Shown: positions 47,491 through 54,159 of the stretch, piece by piece
Numbering within the stretch: the stretch's first letter is position 1
Layout of the letters: each line of letters starts with the position of its first letter
NCBI GenBank assembly: GCA_023481175.1
Contig: JAMCWM010000036.1
Location: forward strand, 30,800 to 94,799
Origin: Nitrospirota bacterium
GTDB taxonomy: Bacteria > Nitrospirota > Leptospirillia > Leptospirillales > Leptospirillaceae
DNA length: 64,000 nucleotides
Direction: 5' to 3'
Made by a program: the position numbers and the translations under genes
The notes under the pieces: model-generated
What the model was told of the DNA's origin: nothing
What the model saw: only the letters and a program-made list of their open reading frames with translations
Database searches by the model: none

Positions 47491-48612
47491 TTAGGGAACA
47501 TCATCCGAGAGTGAAGTCCTATTTTTCGTTTCTATTCGCTCAATGATTTTGTAAATGGCCTGTCGCGACAATCCGGTTCTTTTGGCAATCTCGATTTTTG
47601 ACAGCCCTTCATTCAGGTATTTTTGAACTTGATGCTCGCGGGCCTTTGCATGGCGAGAGCGTTCCTTTCCTCTCCCAGGGAATGGATGTTCTCTCCACCA
47701 GCGTGACCATAATTCGTACCGCGCCAATATGACCCACAACACACCAGTGTGAAGTTCCGGATGATTAAGCAACAGATCTTGTTCTTCCCGGGATTCGGAT
47801 TCAAAAGCGGCCAGAGTTTTCTCTACAAAATTTGGCCATCCTTCTTTCAAGGCCCCCCAACATTTTGTCTCTTCCATCCGGACCGCTGCTAATGGCATCA
47901 ATTTCTGGATAACCGATGGAGCTTCAAGAGCGGTCCAGCGAAACTCGATTGGCCGGTGAATTTTGATCAGATCCCTTGGGAGTCTCGGGCCCGAGCGGCA
48001 GTAGTACGGAACACGATAATCGACGCCTGTTCGATCGGATTTTTTCAGCCAGAGACCCAATCTTTTCAGATGAGCTTGGAATCGCGCATATACGGTAGGG
48101 TGCTCAATTGGGGAATGGTGCGAGCAATATTGGTGGGGAGGATCCACACCTCTCCAGCAAAAAAAGCAGGAAATAGGAAATGAACTTTTTTCTCTGACTT
48201 GATTTGTCTTTTTTTTATTCAGTGCGGCGGCGAGATCATCTTCGATATAGACAAGAAAGTCTACAAGATTGTAAAGGAGATGGGAGTCAAAAGAACCGAG
48301 CCACTTGCTCATGAGACGCGGGGATCCTCCATAGTCGGAAAGCTCTCTGCTCAGAAGGTATTCGGATTTCTGGAGATCGTAGCAAGCGAGCCAGCTTTTT
48401 ACCGCCTCCTGGACGGGGAGGAGCCTATCGAGATGCTTTTCGACAGCCTGGAGCAACAAGGTGTGAGTGTTTTTGCCCTTTCTTATTGGTTTTTTGTCCA
48501 AAAGAAGGTCATAGACAAGATTTTGACACGCTTGGGCAACTGCCGGATCGAAGATGAAAAATACATCCGGATACCCTTGGTGCAGAAAAAAATTCTGAAT
48601 GTCTTCGCTCAT
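47491..48612 (-). CDS. Helix-turn-helix protein of unknown function
   Basis: 373 residues from ATG 48612 (TTG at 48630 also possible; neither has a strong ribosome site). The C-terminus (about 325-365: YLNEGLSKIEIAKRTGLSRQAIYKII) is a resolvase-type helix-turn-helix. The centre has two cysteine-histidine clusters, FFCWRGV...HQYCSHHSP, that may bind zinc. It has no recombinase catalytic residues I can see. As the first gene inside the island it could regulate integration or replication. Its composition is A+T-richer than the chromosome to the left. Confidence 0.55.
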   Translation of the reverse strand: MSEDIQNFFLHQGYPDVFFIFDPAVAQACQNLVYDLLLDKKPIRKGKNTHTLLLQAVEKHLDRLLPVQEAVKSWLACYDLQKSEYLLSRELSDYGGSPRLMSKWLGSFDSHLLYNLVDFLVYIEDDLAAALNKKKTNQVREKSSFPISCFFCWRGVDPPHQYCSHHSPIEHPTVYARFQAHLKRLGLWLKKSDRTGVDYRVPYYCRSGPRLPRDLIKIHRPIEFRWTALEAPSVIQKLMPLAAVRMEETKCWGALKEGWPNFVEKTLAAFESESREEQDLLLNHPELHTGVLWVILARYELWSRWWREHPFPGRGKERSRHAKAREHQVQKYLNEGLSKIEIAKRTGLSRQAIYKIIERIETKNRTSLSDDVP

Positions 48613-48744
48613 ATTTTTTGCTTTTCTCAACTATCTCATGACAATGCAAACAGAAGATAGTAAAAGTGTAAACTAAAAACTAAAGTGATTCAAATGAAGT
48701 TTTCTCCGGGAAGATTCCCCCCCCATAAAATCAAATCAGAATAC

Positions 48745-48802
48745 GTAAATAATAATTTATTTACATTTCTTGGTTGACAAAACTAGATAACGAATGTACC
48801 TT
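48745..48802 (+). promoter_or_regulatory. Palindrome and promoter before the HTH/primase genes
   Basis: GTAAATAA-TAAT-TTATTTAC (48745-48764) is a perfect eight-base inverted repeat in an A+T-rich gap. Ten bases on, TTGACA (48774-48779), 17 bases and TACCTT (48797-48802) form a promoter-like pair. The palindrome would suit a regulator, perhaps one of the two nearby HTH proteins. The rest of 48613-48914 shows nothing else I can name. Confidence 0.5.
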
Positions 48803-48914
48803 AATTTTAGAAACAAAAAGGCGGTAGAAGATGCGACCTCCTACCGCCCGATCAATCCAGGCACCCAACGCCCTCGGTCTTGGCAGGCTCGGCGGGCATA
48901 GAAAGGGGCTGAAC

Positions 48915-49241
48915 ATGTTTAACGATAGCATAATCCTTCCCGAAAAACTCCTTTCAGTGGAAGACCTCTCCCAAATTTTGGGTCAGGGGCCCAAAACACT
49001 CTATCAGAAGCTTTCCAAGGATCCCTCCCTTCTGCCCCCAAGGTTCTATATCCCTGGGAGTCGTTTGGTCCGATTCCATCCAGTGGTAGTCAGGATCTGG
49101 ATGGACAGCTTGGCCGGACTGACCTCTACCCCATCAAATCACTCCATCGAAAGTAAAACTCTCAAGAAAGAAAAACGAGCAGGCCCCGGACGGCCACCAA
49201 AGGCCGAAACCGTTAAGGCTGCAAAAAATGTTGTACGGTAA
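48915..49241 (+). CDS. AlpA-like helix-turn-helix regulator
   Basis: 108 residues from the ATG at 48915. The core ILPEKLLSVEDLSQILGQGPKTLYQKLSKDPSLLPPRFYIPGSRLVRFHP is the MerR/AlpA-type winged helix found in excisionases and phage/plasmid regulators; the C-terminal tail is basic (GPGRPPK, an AT-hook-like patch). The frame opens at 48831 but the extra residues do not resemble the family. Its stop overlaps the primase start by 14 bases, so it may control replication or excision of the island. Confidence 0.7.
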   Translation: MFNDSIILPEKLLSVEDLSQILGQGPKTLYQKLSKDPSLLPPRFYIPGSRLVRFHPVVVRIWMDSLAGLTSTPSNHSIESKTLKKEKRAGPGRPPKAETVKAAKNVVR

Positions 49242-51495
49242 AACGATGGCCACCGCCTCTCTGGAGGAAATCGCCCAAGCTCTCGGAGGAAGACGCTCCG
49301 GAGCCGGATATGTGTGCCACTGTCCCGCTCATGACGACCGGACTCCTTCCCTTTCTTTAACCGAAAGCCCGGAGGAAAAACTTCTCTTCCATTGTCACGC
49401 CGGTTGTCCCCAGGAAGCAGTAATTTCGGCCATGCGAGATATGGGTCTCTTTCCGGAAGGTGGGATCTTAAGCTCTCGATCCAGAACTCTTTCGGAAAAT
49501 AAGCCCGTTCGGGGGTTTTCCAGTCCGGAGGAACTCGCCTCCTGGTTGGCTCGGAAAACGGAATCGAAAATCTCACGTCTCGATCTTTATTCCTCCAATT
49601 TTGCCGAGATCCGCCTTGAGGAACCGGCTGGCAAAACCTACCGGGTGGCCCACCGGGATAAAAACGAAACCTGGAAACTTGGAGACCCTCCGGGGTTGTT
49701 GCCTCTTTTTCGGGTTGATCAACTCCCCCCCGATCCGAATATCCCGATCCTTGTCGTCGAAGGGCCGAAGTGCGTCGAGGCCGCCAGAAATATCGGCATT
49801 CATGCCACGACCTCCGCACACGGCTCCAAATCAGCAAATAAAACCGACTGGACGCCGCTGACGGGACGGCGAGGCACCATATGGCCGGACAACGATGCTC
49901 CCGGACGGGCCTATGCCGCCGAGGTTCGGAGGATCCTGGAGGGCCTCGGGACGACCATCCGGATCCTGGACCCGGCCCGATACGGGATGAGTCCAGGGGA
50001 AGACATCGCCGATTGGGTCGCGGCCCATCCGGGAGAGCTTCCGGATCTGGAAATTTCCGGACCCGGACCAGACGGAGCGGAGGCGGAGGCTTGGACAGAC
50101 CGACTGGATCGGACGGCGACAGGTCGTCTGATTTCGAATGCCCGGACGCTCGGTCTCATCCTCCGGGGTGATCCAGACTTTAAGGGTTTGAGATTCAATG
50201 CCTTCCGATGCTGTCCGTTTTTTTACGACGAGCCGGTCACGAAACCTATTCTGTTCCGGATTGCCGAAAAAATAGAATCGATCTATGGCCGAGGCAGTAC
50301 CGTCCCTCTCACTAGTTTGCGGGATGCGGCCGAAGCCGTGGCGCACGAACGGGCGTATCACCCGATCCGTGATTGGCTGACCTTGCTGACGTGGGACGGG
50401 ATCCCCCGTATCGACAAGCTTTTTCCAGTCTATTTCGGGGCTGAGGACACGTCCTACATTCGTGCGGTTGCCAAAAACTCGCTGGTCGCCGCCGTTGCCC
50501 GTACCTACAAGCCGGGATCGAAGGTGGATACCATGCCGATCCTTGAGGGTGCCCAGGGTGCGAAAAAATCCTCCGGAATCGAAGAACTCTTTGGGGTGGG
50601 GTGGACCGCAGTATTGACGGCCCTTCCCGGAACCAAAGAATTCGCGGCCGGACTACAGGGCAAATGGTGCCTGGAAATTGCCGAGATGGATAGTTTTTCC
50701 CATTCCGAGGTCAGCCGCGTGAAATCCGATCTGTCAACCGCATCCGATTGGGTACGACTGTCATACCGCCCCGATTATCAGGATTTGCCCCGTCAATGTG
50801 TCTTTTGGGGGACGATTAACGAGTCCGAGTATCTGAGGGATGCAACGGGAGCCCGGAGGTTCTGGCCCGTCCGGTGCGGGGAGGCGATCGACCTAGACGG
50901 GATCCGGAGGGACCGCGACCAGTTGTGGGCAGAGGCCGTTAGACGGTATCGGGTCGGCGAGACCTGGTGGGAGGTCCCAGAGGAGGAGGCCAGGGAGGAA
51001 CAGGAGGCCCGATATCAGGGTGACGCCTGGGAGGGGCCCATCACCGACTGGCTGGCCGCACGCCCTGAAACCACGACCGGCCAGATCATGACCGAGTGTC
51101 TCGGGATCGAAATCGGCCGTCAGGACAGATCAGCCCAGACCCGGGTTGGAAATGTGCTCCGGCGAATCGGCTGGAGAAGAATAAAAGTGAGGATTGGAGA
51201 TGCATTCCGCTGGATTTATCGCCCTCCGGAAAGTGTTCCCGCCTCGGAGGTGAAAACAGGTGGGAACAACGTAGGAGCATACAATACCGGTGGGCTTTGT
51301 TCCCATGTTCCCATCTCGAAGGGGAAAAATACTTCCTATGAAATCTCCCACACATTTCCTATAGAAAATACAAAAACTGGTAGGAACGTAGGAACAGGTG
51401 AGAACAATCCAGTACTGGAGCCATGTTCCCACGTTGTTCCCACCACGACCAAACCCTCCAGGATGGTGACTAAAGACTGGAAGGAGATCGAGTGA
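49228..51495 (+). CDS. Primase-helicase: CHC2-like zinc finger, Toprim and VirE ATPase
   Basis: 755 residues. N-terminal zinc finger YVCHCPAHDDRTPSL...FHCHAGC (about 28-60), Toprim-like region (ILVVEGPKCVEAARNIGI; IWPDNDAPG) about 165-240, and a C-terminal VirE/VapE ATPase with the P-loop GAQGAKKSS (about 441-449), FWGTINESEYLRDATGARRFWPV. Such proteins start and drive replication of plasmids, phages and satellite islands. The last 80 residues are low-complexity because the DNA there carries repeated octamers. Start at 49228 (AAGG upstream) or ATG 49246. Confidence 0.85.
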   Translation: MLYGKTMATASLEEIAQALGGRRSGAGYVCHCPAHDDRTPSLSLTESPEEKLLFHCHAGCPQEAVISAMRDMGLFPEGGILSSRSRTLSENKPVRGFSSPEELASWLARKTESKISRLDLYSSNFAEIRLEEPAGKTYRVAHRDKNETWKLGDPPGLLPLFRVDQLPPDPNIPILVVEGPKCVEAARNIGIHATTSAHGSKSANKTDWTPLTGRRGTIWPDNDAPGRAYAAEVRRILEGLGTTIRILDPARYGMSPGEDIADWVAAHPGELPDLEISGPGPDGAEAEAWTDRLDRTATGRLISNARTLGLILRGDPDFKGLRFNAFRCCPFFYDEPVTKPILFRIAEKIESIYGRGSTVPLTSLRDAAEAVAHERAYHPIRDWLTLLTWDGIPRIDKLFPVYFGAEDTSYIRAVAKNSLVAAVARTYKPGSKVDTMPILEGAQGAKKSSGIEELFGVGWTAVLTALPGTKEFAAGLQGKWCLEIAEMDSFSHSEVSRVKSDLSTASDWVRLSYRPDYQDLPRQCVFWGTINESEYLRDATGARRFWPVRCGEAIDLDGIRRDRDQLWAEAVRRYRVGETWWEVPEEEAREEQEARYQGDAWEGPITDWLAARPETTTGQIMTECLGIEIGRQDRSAQTRVGNVLRRIGWRRIKVRIGDAFRWIYRPPESVPASEVKTGGNNVGAYNTGGLCSHVPISKGKNTSYEISHTFPIENTKTGRNVGTGENNPVLEPCSHVVPTTTKPSRMVTKDWKEIE
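51259..51444. repeat. Cluster of GTDRGAAC octamers (iteron-like), possible origin
   Basis: Within 186 bases the octamer GTGGGAAC or a one-base variant occurs on the + strand at 51260, 51380, 51388 and 51398 and on the minus strand at 51299, 51307, 51425 and 51436, with a weaker copy at 51271. The outer copies form a perfect 14-base inverted repeat (51259-51272 and 51431-51444). The cluster lies in the 3' end of the primase gene. Confidence 0.65.
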
Positions 51496-51586
51496 TGGAA
51501 GCCTACGCCCTCCATCCTCTCAGGAGCAAAAGTACCGGGACTGAATATCTTCCGGGAGAGAGAGTGGAGTCCCTCCCGAAAAACTC

Positions 51587-51889
51587 ATGGAATGGGCGGA
51601 AAAGGGACTCGTACGGGTCGAGGATCCCCGCCTTTTCTCGAACGGAAAGCCCACATTCGCCACAACGGCCGATCCGCCCCACATCCGGGTCTACGCCTGG
51701 TGCCTCGTCTATCTCCGGTTCGGACCCCTTCTCTCCTCCCCCCCGGATCTTTCGAGGGCGGCGAAGGAATGCCGCTTGTCCCTCCCGGAGGTTCGAGAGA
51801 GTTTCGATAGGCTCTTGCAAGAGGGGGATCTGAAGGTCGAGCGGACCCGTCAGGGGGAGATTTACTTTCTGGCTCCTGTCGGATGGTGA
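51587..51889 (+). CDS. Small winged-helix-like protein, start uncertain
   Basis: 100 residues from ATG 51587. The C-terminal half (LSRAAKECRLSLPEVRESFDRLLQEGDLKVERTRQGEIYFLAP) has the helix-turn-helix plus beta-hairpin look of a winged helix. The frame stays open and protein-like upstream to a stop at 51542 (GVPPEKLMEWAEKG) but has no start codon there, whereas an ATG overlapping the primase stop (51495) is in another frame. A one-base indel near 51530-51545 may have split a longer gene. Confidence 0.5.
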   Translation: MEWAEKGLVRVEDPRLFSNGKPTFATTADPPHIRVYAWCLVYLRFGPLLSSPPDLSRAAKECRLSLPEVRESFDRLLQEGDLKVERTRQGEIYFLAPVGW

Positions 51890-52162
51890 GAGGGGGACGC
51901 CAGGGAGCCGGGGAGTCCAGAGGGCTCTCCGGGAGGCGGAAAGCCTCGAAGCGTGGGTTGAGCACACCCTACTCACCGGGTGGTGGAAATCGCCAAAAAT
52001 TGCTTGTTCTCCGGGTGTCCGGAGTCAAGGGAATGGCTCCGCTGTTGGGCAGGAGAGGAAGATCCGGCATAAACCCTGGCCTATGCCGGGACAAGTACGG
52101 GGCTAATACCGGGGTTATAGTCGGGGGATAGTCCCGGCTTAGCACGGGGAGAGGGGGAGTAT
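51890..52162. other. Non-coding region with inverted repeats, possible oriT
   Basis: A 273-base gap before the mobilization genes holds CTCCGG-GTGT-CCGGAG near 52010, a perfect eight-base inverted repeat CCGGCATA (52064-52071) / TATGCCGG (52082-52089), and five or six short (A/T)AGY(A/C)CGGGG-like units spaced 11-13 bases between 52084 and 52150. Origins of transfer have such inverted repeats next to relaxase genes. I do not recognise a known nic sequence. Confidence 0.4.
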
Positions 52163-52579
52163 ATGGATCTTCCGAAGATCAAGGCCAATCTTCTGAGAGC
52201 AGACGGTAAAGAAGGAAGAATCACATTGGCCAAAGCTCTTGAAGAACTGATTCCGGAATTTCGGGAACTGAGGAAAAAAGGGTGGTCCTGGGAACGTATC
52301 TGGTCTCGTCTTGTCGAGAGCGGGTTTGAAATTGATCGTCGATATTTTACGCGGATCGCTCCCCGGATCGTCGGAGAAGCGGAAAATCCTCGCCGGATCA
52401 AACATGCCAGAAAGGAGGTTCTCGAAACGAAGTCGGAGCAAAAGATTCCGGACAAGGCCGGATTGCGGGATCTCCCCGCTCGGAAAAAAGAGCCCCAGAC
52501 CTCTCCGCAGGCTCCGGAGAAGCAGGGAAAGAGCCAATACAAGAGCCACTTCGATCTTCCGGAAGACACGGAACTCTGA
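52163..52579 (+). CDS. TraK-like mobilization accessory protein (tentative)
   Basis: 138 residues, ATG behind GGGGGAG. The N-terminal half ALEELIPEFRELRKKGWSWERIWSRLVESGFEIDRRYFTR has the pattern (x-hydrophobic-xxLRxxGxSxxxIxxxLxxxGxxI) common in small plasmid DNA-binding proteins next to ParA-type mobilization ATPases; the C-terminus is Lys/Pro/Gln-rich and probably disordered. The order with the two following genes parallels traK-traL-traM of IncP plasmids, which is my basis for the name. No direct homology is claimed. Confidence 0.5.
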   Translation: MDLPKIKANLLRADGKEGRITLAKALEELIPEFRELRKKGWSWERIWSRLVESGFEIDRRYFTRIAPRIVGEAENPRRIKHARKEVLETKSEQKIPDKAGLRDLPARKKEPQTSPQAPEKQGKSQYKSHFDLPEDTEL

Positions 52580-52593
52580 CAAAGGAGAAAAAG

Positions 52594-53271
52594 ATGAGCA
52601 TTTACCTGGTGAACGGCGCAAAAGGCGGAGTCGGAAAGTCCATGATCACGATGGCACTTTTGGACTATCTGAAAGATCGGGATCCCGCTTTGCTTGAGAC
52701 AGACACGGCCAATCCGGATGTGGGGATGGCCTACAAACAGGAGGTTTCAAGATTTGATGCCCTGGATCTCGGTGGAGAGGATGCCTGGATCGACTTCGCC
52801 AATTTTATCGCGGAATCGGACGGGCCCGTTGTCGTGAACTCGGCTGCGGGAACCGATGCCTCGGACAGCACGGCCAGACTCAAGGACGCTCTCCAGGAGC
52901 TGGATCGGAGCCTGACGGTGTTCTGGGTCATCAATACCCAAAGGGATTCCCTCGAACTTCTGAAAAAATTCTGGAAGGAAATGGGCGGACAGGAAGAGGA
53001 GAAAGTCCGGATTCACGTCTGCCGGAACCTGTTCTTCGGGGAGGCCGACGATTTCCGGCTCTACAACGATTCCGGGATCCGGAAGGAGGTCGAAGCGGCC
53101 GGTGGAAAAACCCTCGATTTCCCCAAGGTGGCCAAGAGGGTCAGCCATTCTCTTTACGTGGACCGGCTTTCGATCGTCCGGGCTCTCGAAAAAATGCCCT
53201 TCGGCAACCGGATCGAGCTTCAAAGGTGGAGGAAACTGGTGCATTCCATGTTTTTGCGCGCGGAGGTCTGA
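52594..53271 (+). CDS. ParA/MinD-type ATPase, TraL/StbB-like
   Basis: 225 residues with the deviant Walker A GAKGGVGKS (residues 8-16), a switch region with Asp/Asn (LLETDTANPDVG) and the P-loop ATPase core (VVVNSAAGTDASDS). Stand-alone ParA-like ATPases of this size in mobilization regions (TraL, MobD, StbB) affect transfer or stability of the element. It is preceded by AAAGGAG. No ParB partner is seen, which supports a mobilization rather than a partition role. Confidence 0.8.
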   Translation: MSIYLVNGAKGGVGKSMITMALLDYLKDRDPALLETDTANPDVGMAYKQEVSRFDALDLGGEDAWIDFANFIAESDGPVVVNSAAGTDASDSTARLKDALQELDRSLTVFWVINTQRDSLELLKKFWKEMGGQEEEKVRIHVCRNLFFGEADDFRLYNDSGIRKEVEAAGGKTLDFPKVAKRVSHSLYVDRLSIVRALEKMPFGNRIELQRWRKLVHSMFLRAEV

Positions 53272-53272
53272 A

Positions 53273-53911
53273 GTGAAGATAGAGGAACGCTGGACGGAGC
53301 TTTTCGGAAAACCCATGCCGGCAGAGGTCTCGACCCGGATCCTGAAGATCCAGAAGGCCCTCGGGATCGAAGACGACGACGCGATATGGCAAATCTTGCT
53401 GGCCTTGGAATTCTACCAGAACCTCTATCAGGTCTGGCCGGAATCGACGCGGAAGGAAGTCGAGGCTGTGACGATCAAATTGCGGGAATCCTCCAGACAG
53501 GTCATCGCCGCAGCCGCAGCGGAGGTCCAGAAAACGGAGGCCTCCGCAAAGGCCTCCCTGAATCAGGCGCTCTCCCAGATGATGAGCGCCGCCGTCCGGC
53601 AAGCCCTCGACCAGATCGTCAAATCCACCCATGCCCAGGCTCTCCGGATCGAGGCCCGGAAGTGGGCTCTGATCGGGATGGTCACAGCGGCCGTCCTGGT
53701 GTCTGTCCTTGCGGGAGGAGCGGGGTGGTACGGGTATCGGGCGGGCCGGGAAGGAGGGTATGTCTCGGGAGTGGCCGAGGGAGGGGATATCCGGCATTTT
53801 ATCCGTTGCGATAAGCCAGGGTGGAAGATCGTGACAAAGGAGGAAGGGGTTCGCTTGTGCATCCCATATGGTGATAAGGACGGATACGTTTGGGGATGGA
53901 CGATTCCATGA
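53273..53911 (+). CDS. Membrane protein of the mobilization region, TraM-like
   Basis: 212 residues from GTG 53273 (GGAGGT upstream); the frame is open earlier but runs inside the ATPase gene. An Ala/Gln-rich helical region, likely coiled coil (about 55-110), precedes a single membrane segment (about 125-150: VTAAVLVSVLAGGAGWYGY) and a short C-terminal domain of about 60 residues. Size, topology and position after the ParA-type ATPase match TraM of IncP plasmids. Sequence homology is not established. Confidence 0.6.
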   Translation: MKIEERWTELFGKPMPAEVSTRILKIQKALGIEDDDAIWQILLALEFYQNLYQVWPESTRKEVEAVTIKLRESSRQVIAAAAAEVQKTEASAKASLNQALSQMMSAAVRQALDQIVKSTHAQALRIEARKWALIGMVTAAVLVSVLAGGAGWYGYRAGREGGYVSGVAEGGDIRHFIRCDKPGWKIVTKEEGVRLCIPYGDKDGYVWGWTIP

Positions 53912-54078
53912 CCCGCCGGAATATCGTGTCCGTGGCCCTTTCCGATCCGGAGATGGAAGTTCTCCGGTCGATTCCGGCCCAGACCGACTCGGAACGGATC
54001 CGGATGCTGATCCGGAAACTCGTGACGGGGGAATGGATCCCGGAACCCGGGGATTCCAGGAAAAAGAAGAAGGACTGA
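53908..54078 (+). CDS. Small ribbon-helix-helix-like protein
   Basis: 56 residues from an ATG that overlaps the preceding stop (ATGA). VSVALSDPEMEVLRSIPAQTDSERIRMLIRKLVTG fits a beta strand followed by two helices, as in ribbon-helix-helix DNA-binding proteins; a basic tail follows. Such proteins often bind oriT beside the relaxase (TrwA, MbeC). The relaxase begins 81 bases later. The frame extends to a TTG at 53890. Confidence 0.55.
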   Translation: MTRRNIVSVALSDPEMEVLRSIPAQTDSERIRMLIRKLVTGEWIPEPGDSRKKKKD

Positions 54079-54159
54079 CGACTTTCAGGCACTAATCCGC
54101 AGAATGCGGAAATGGCCGGACGGAGGATCAACCGAGAGAACGCGCCGAAAGGGAGCCGG

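Noticed and set aside
47358..47546. 62-residue + strand ORF near the attachment site
   Set aside because: It consists mostly of repeat-bearing A+T-rich DNA, overlaps the start region of nothing known and has no ribosome site.
49139..49837. 232-residue minus-strand ORF opposite the primase
   Set aside because: Composition and position show it is a shadow of the primase zinc-finger region.
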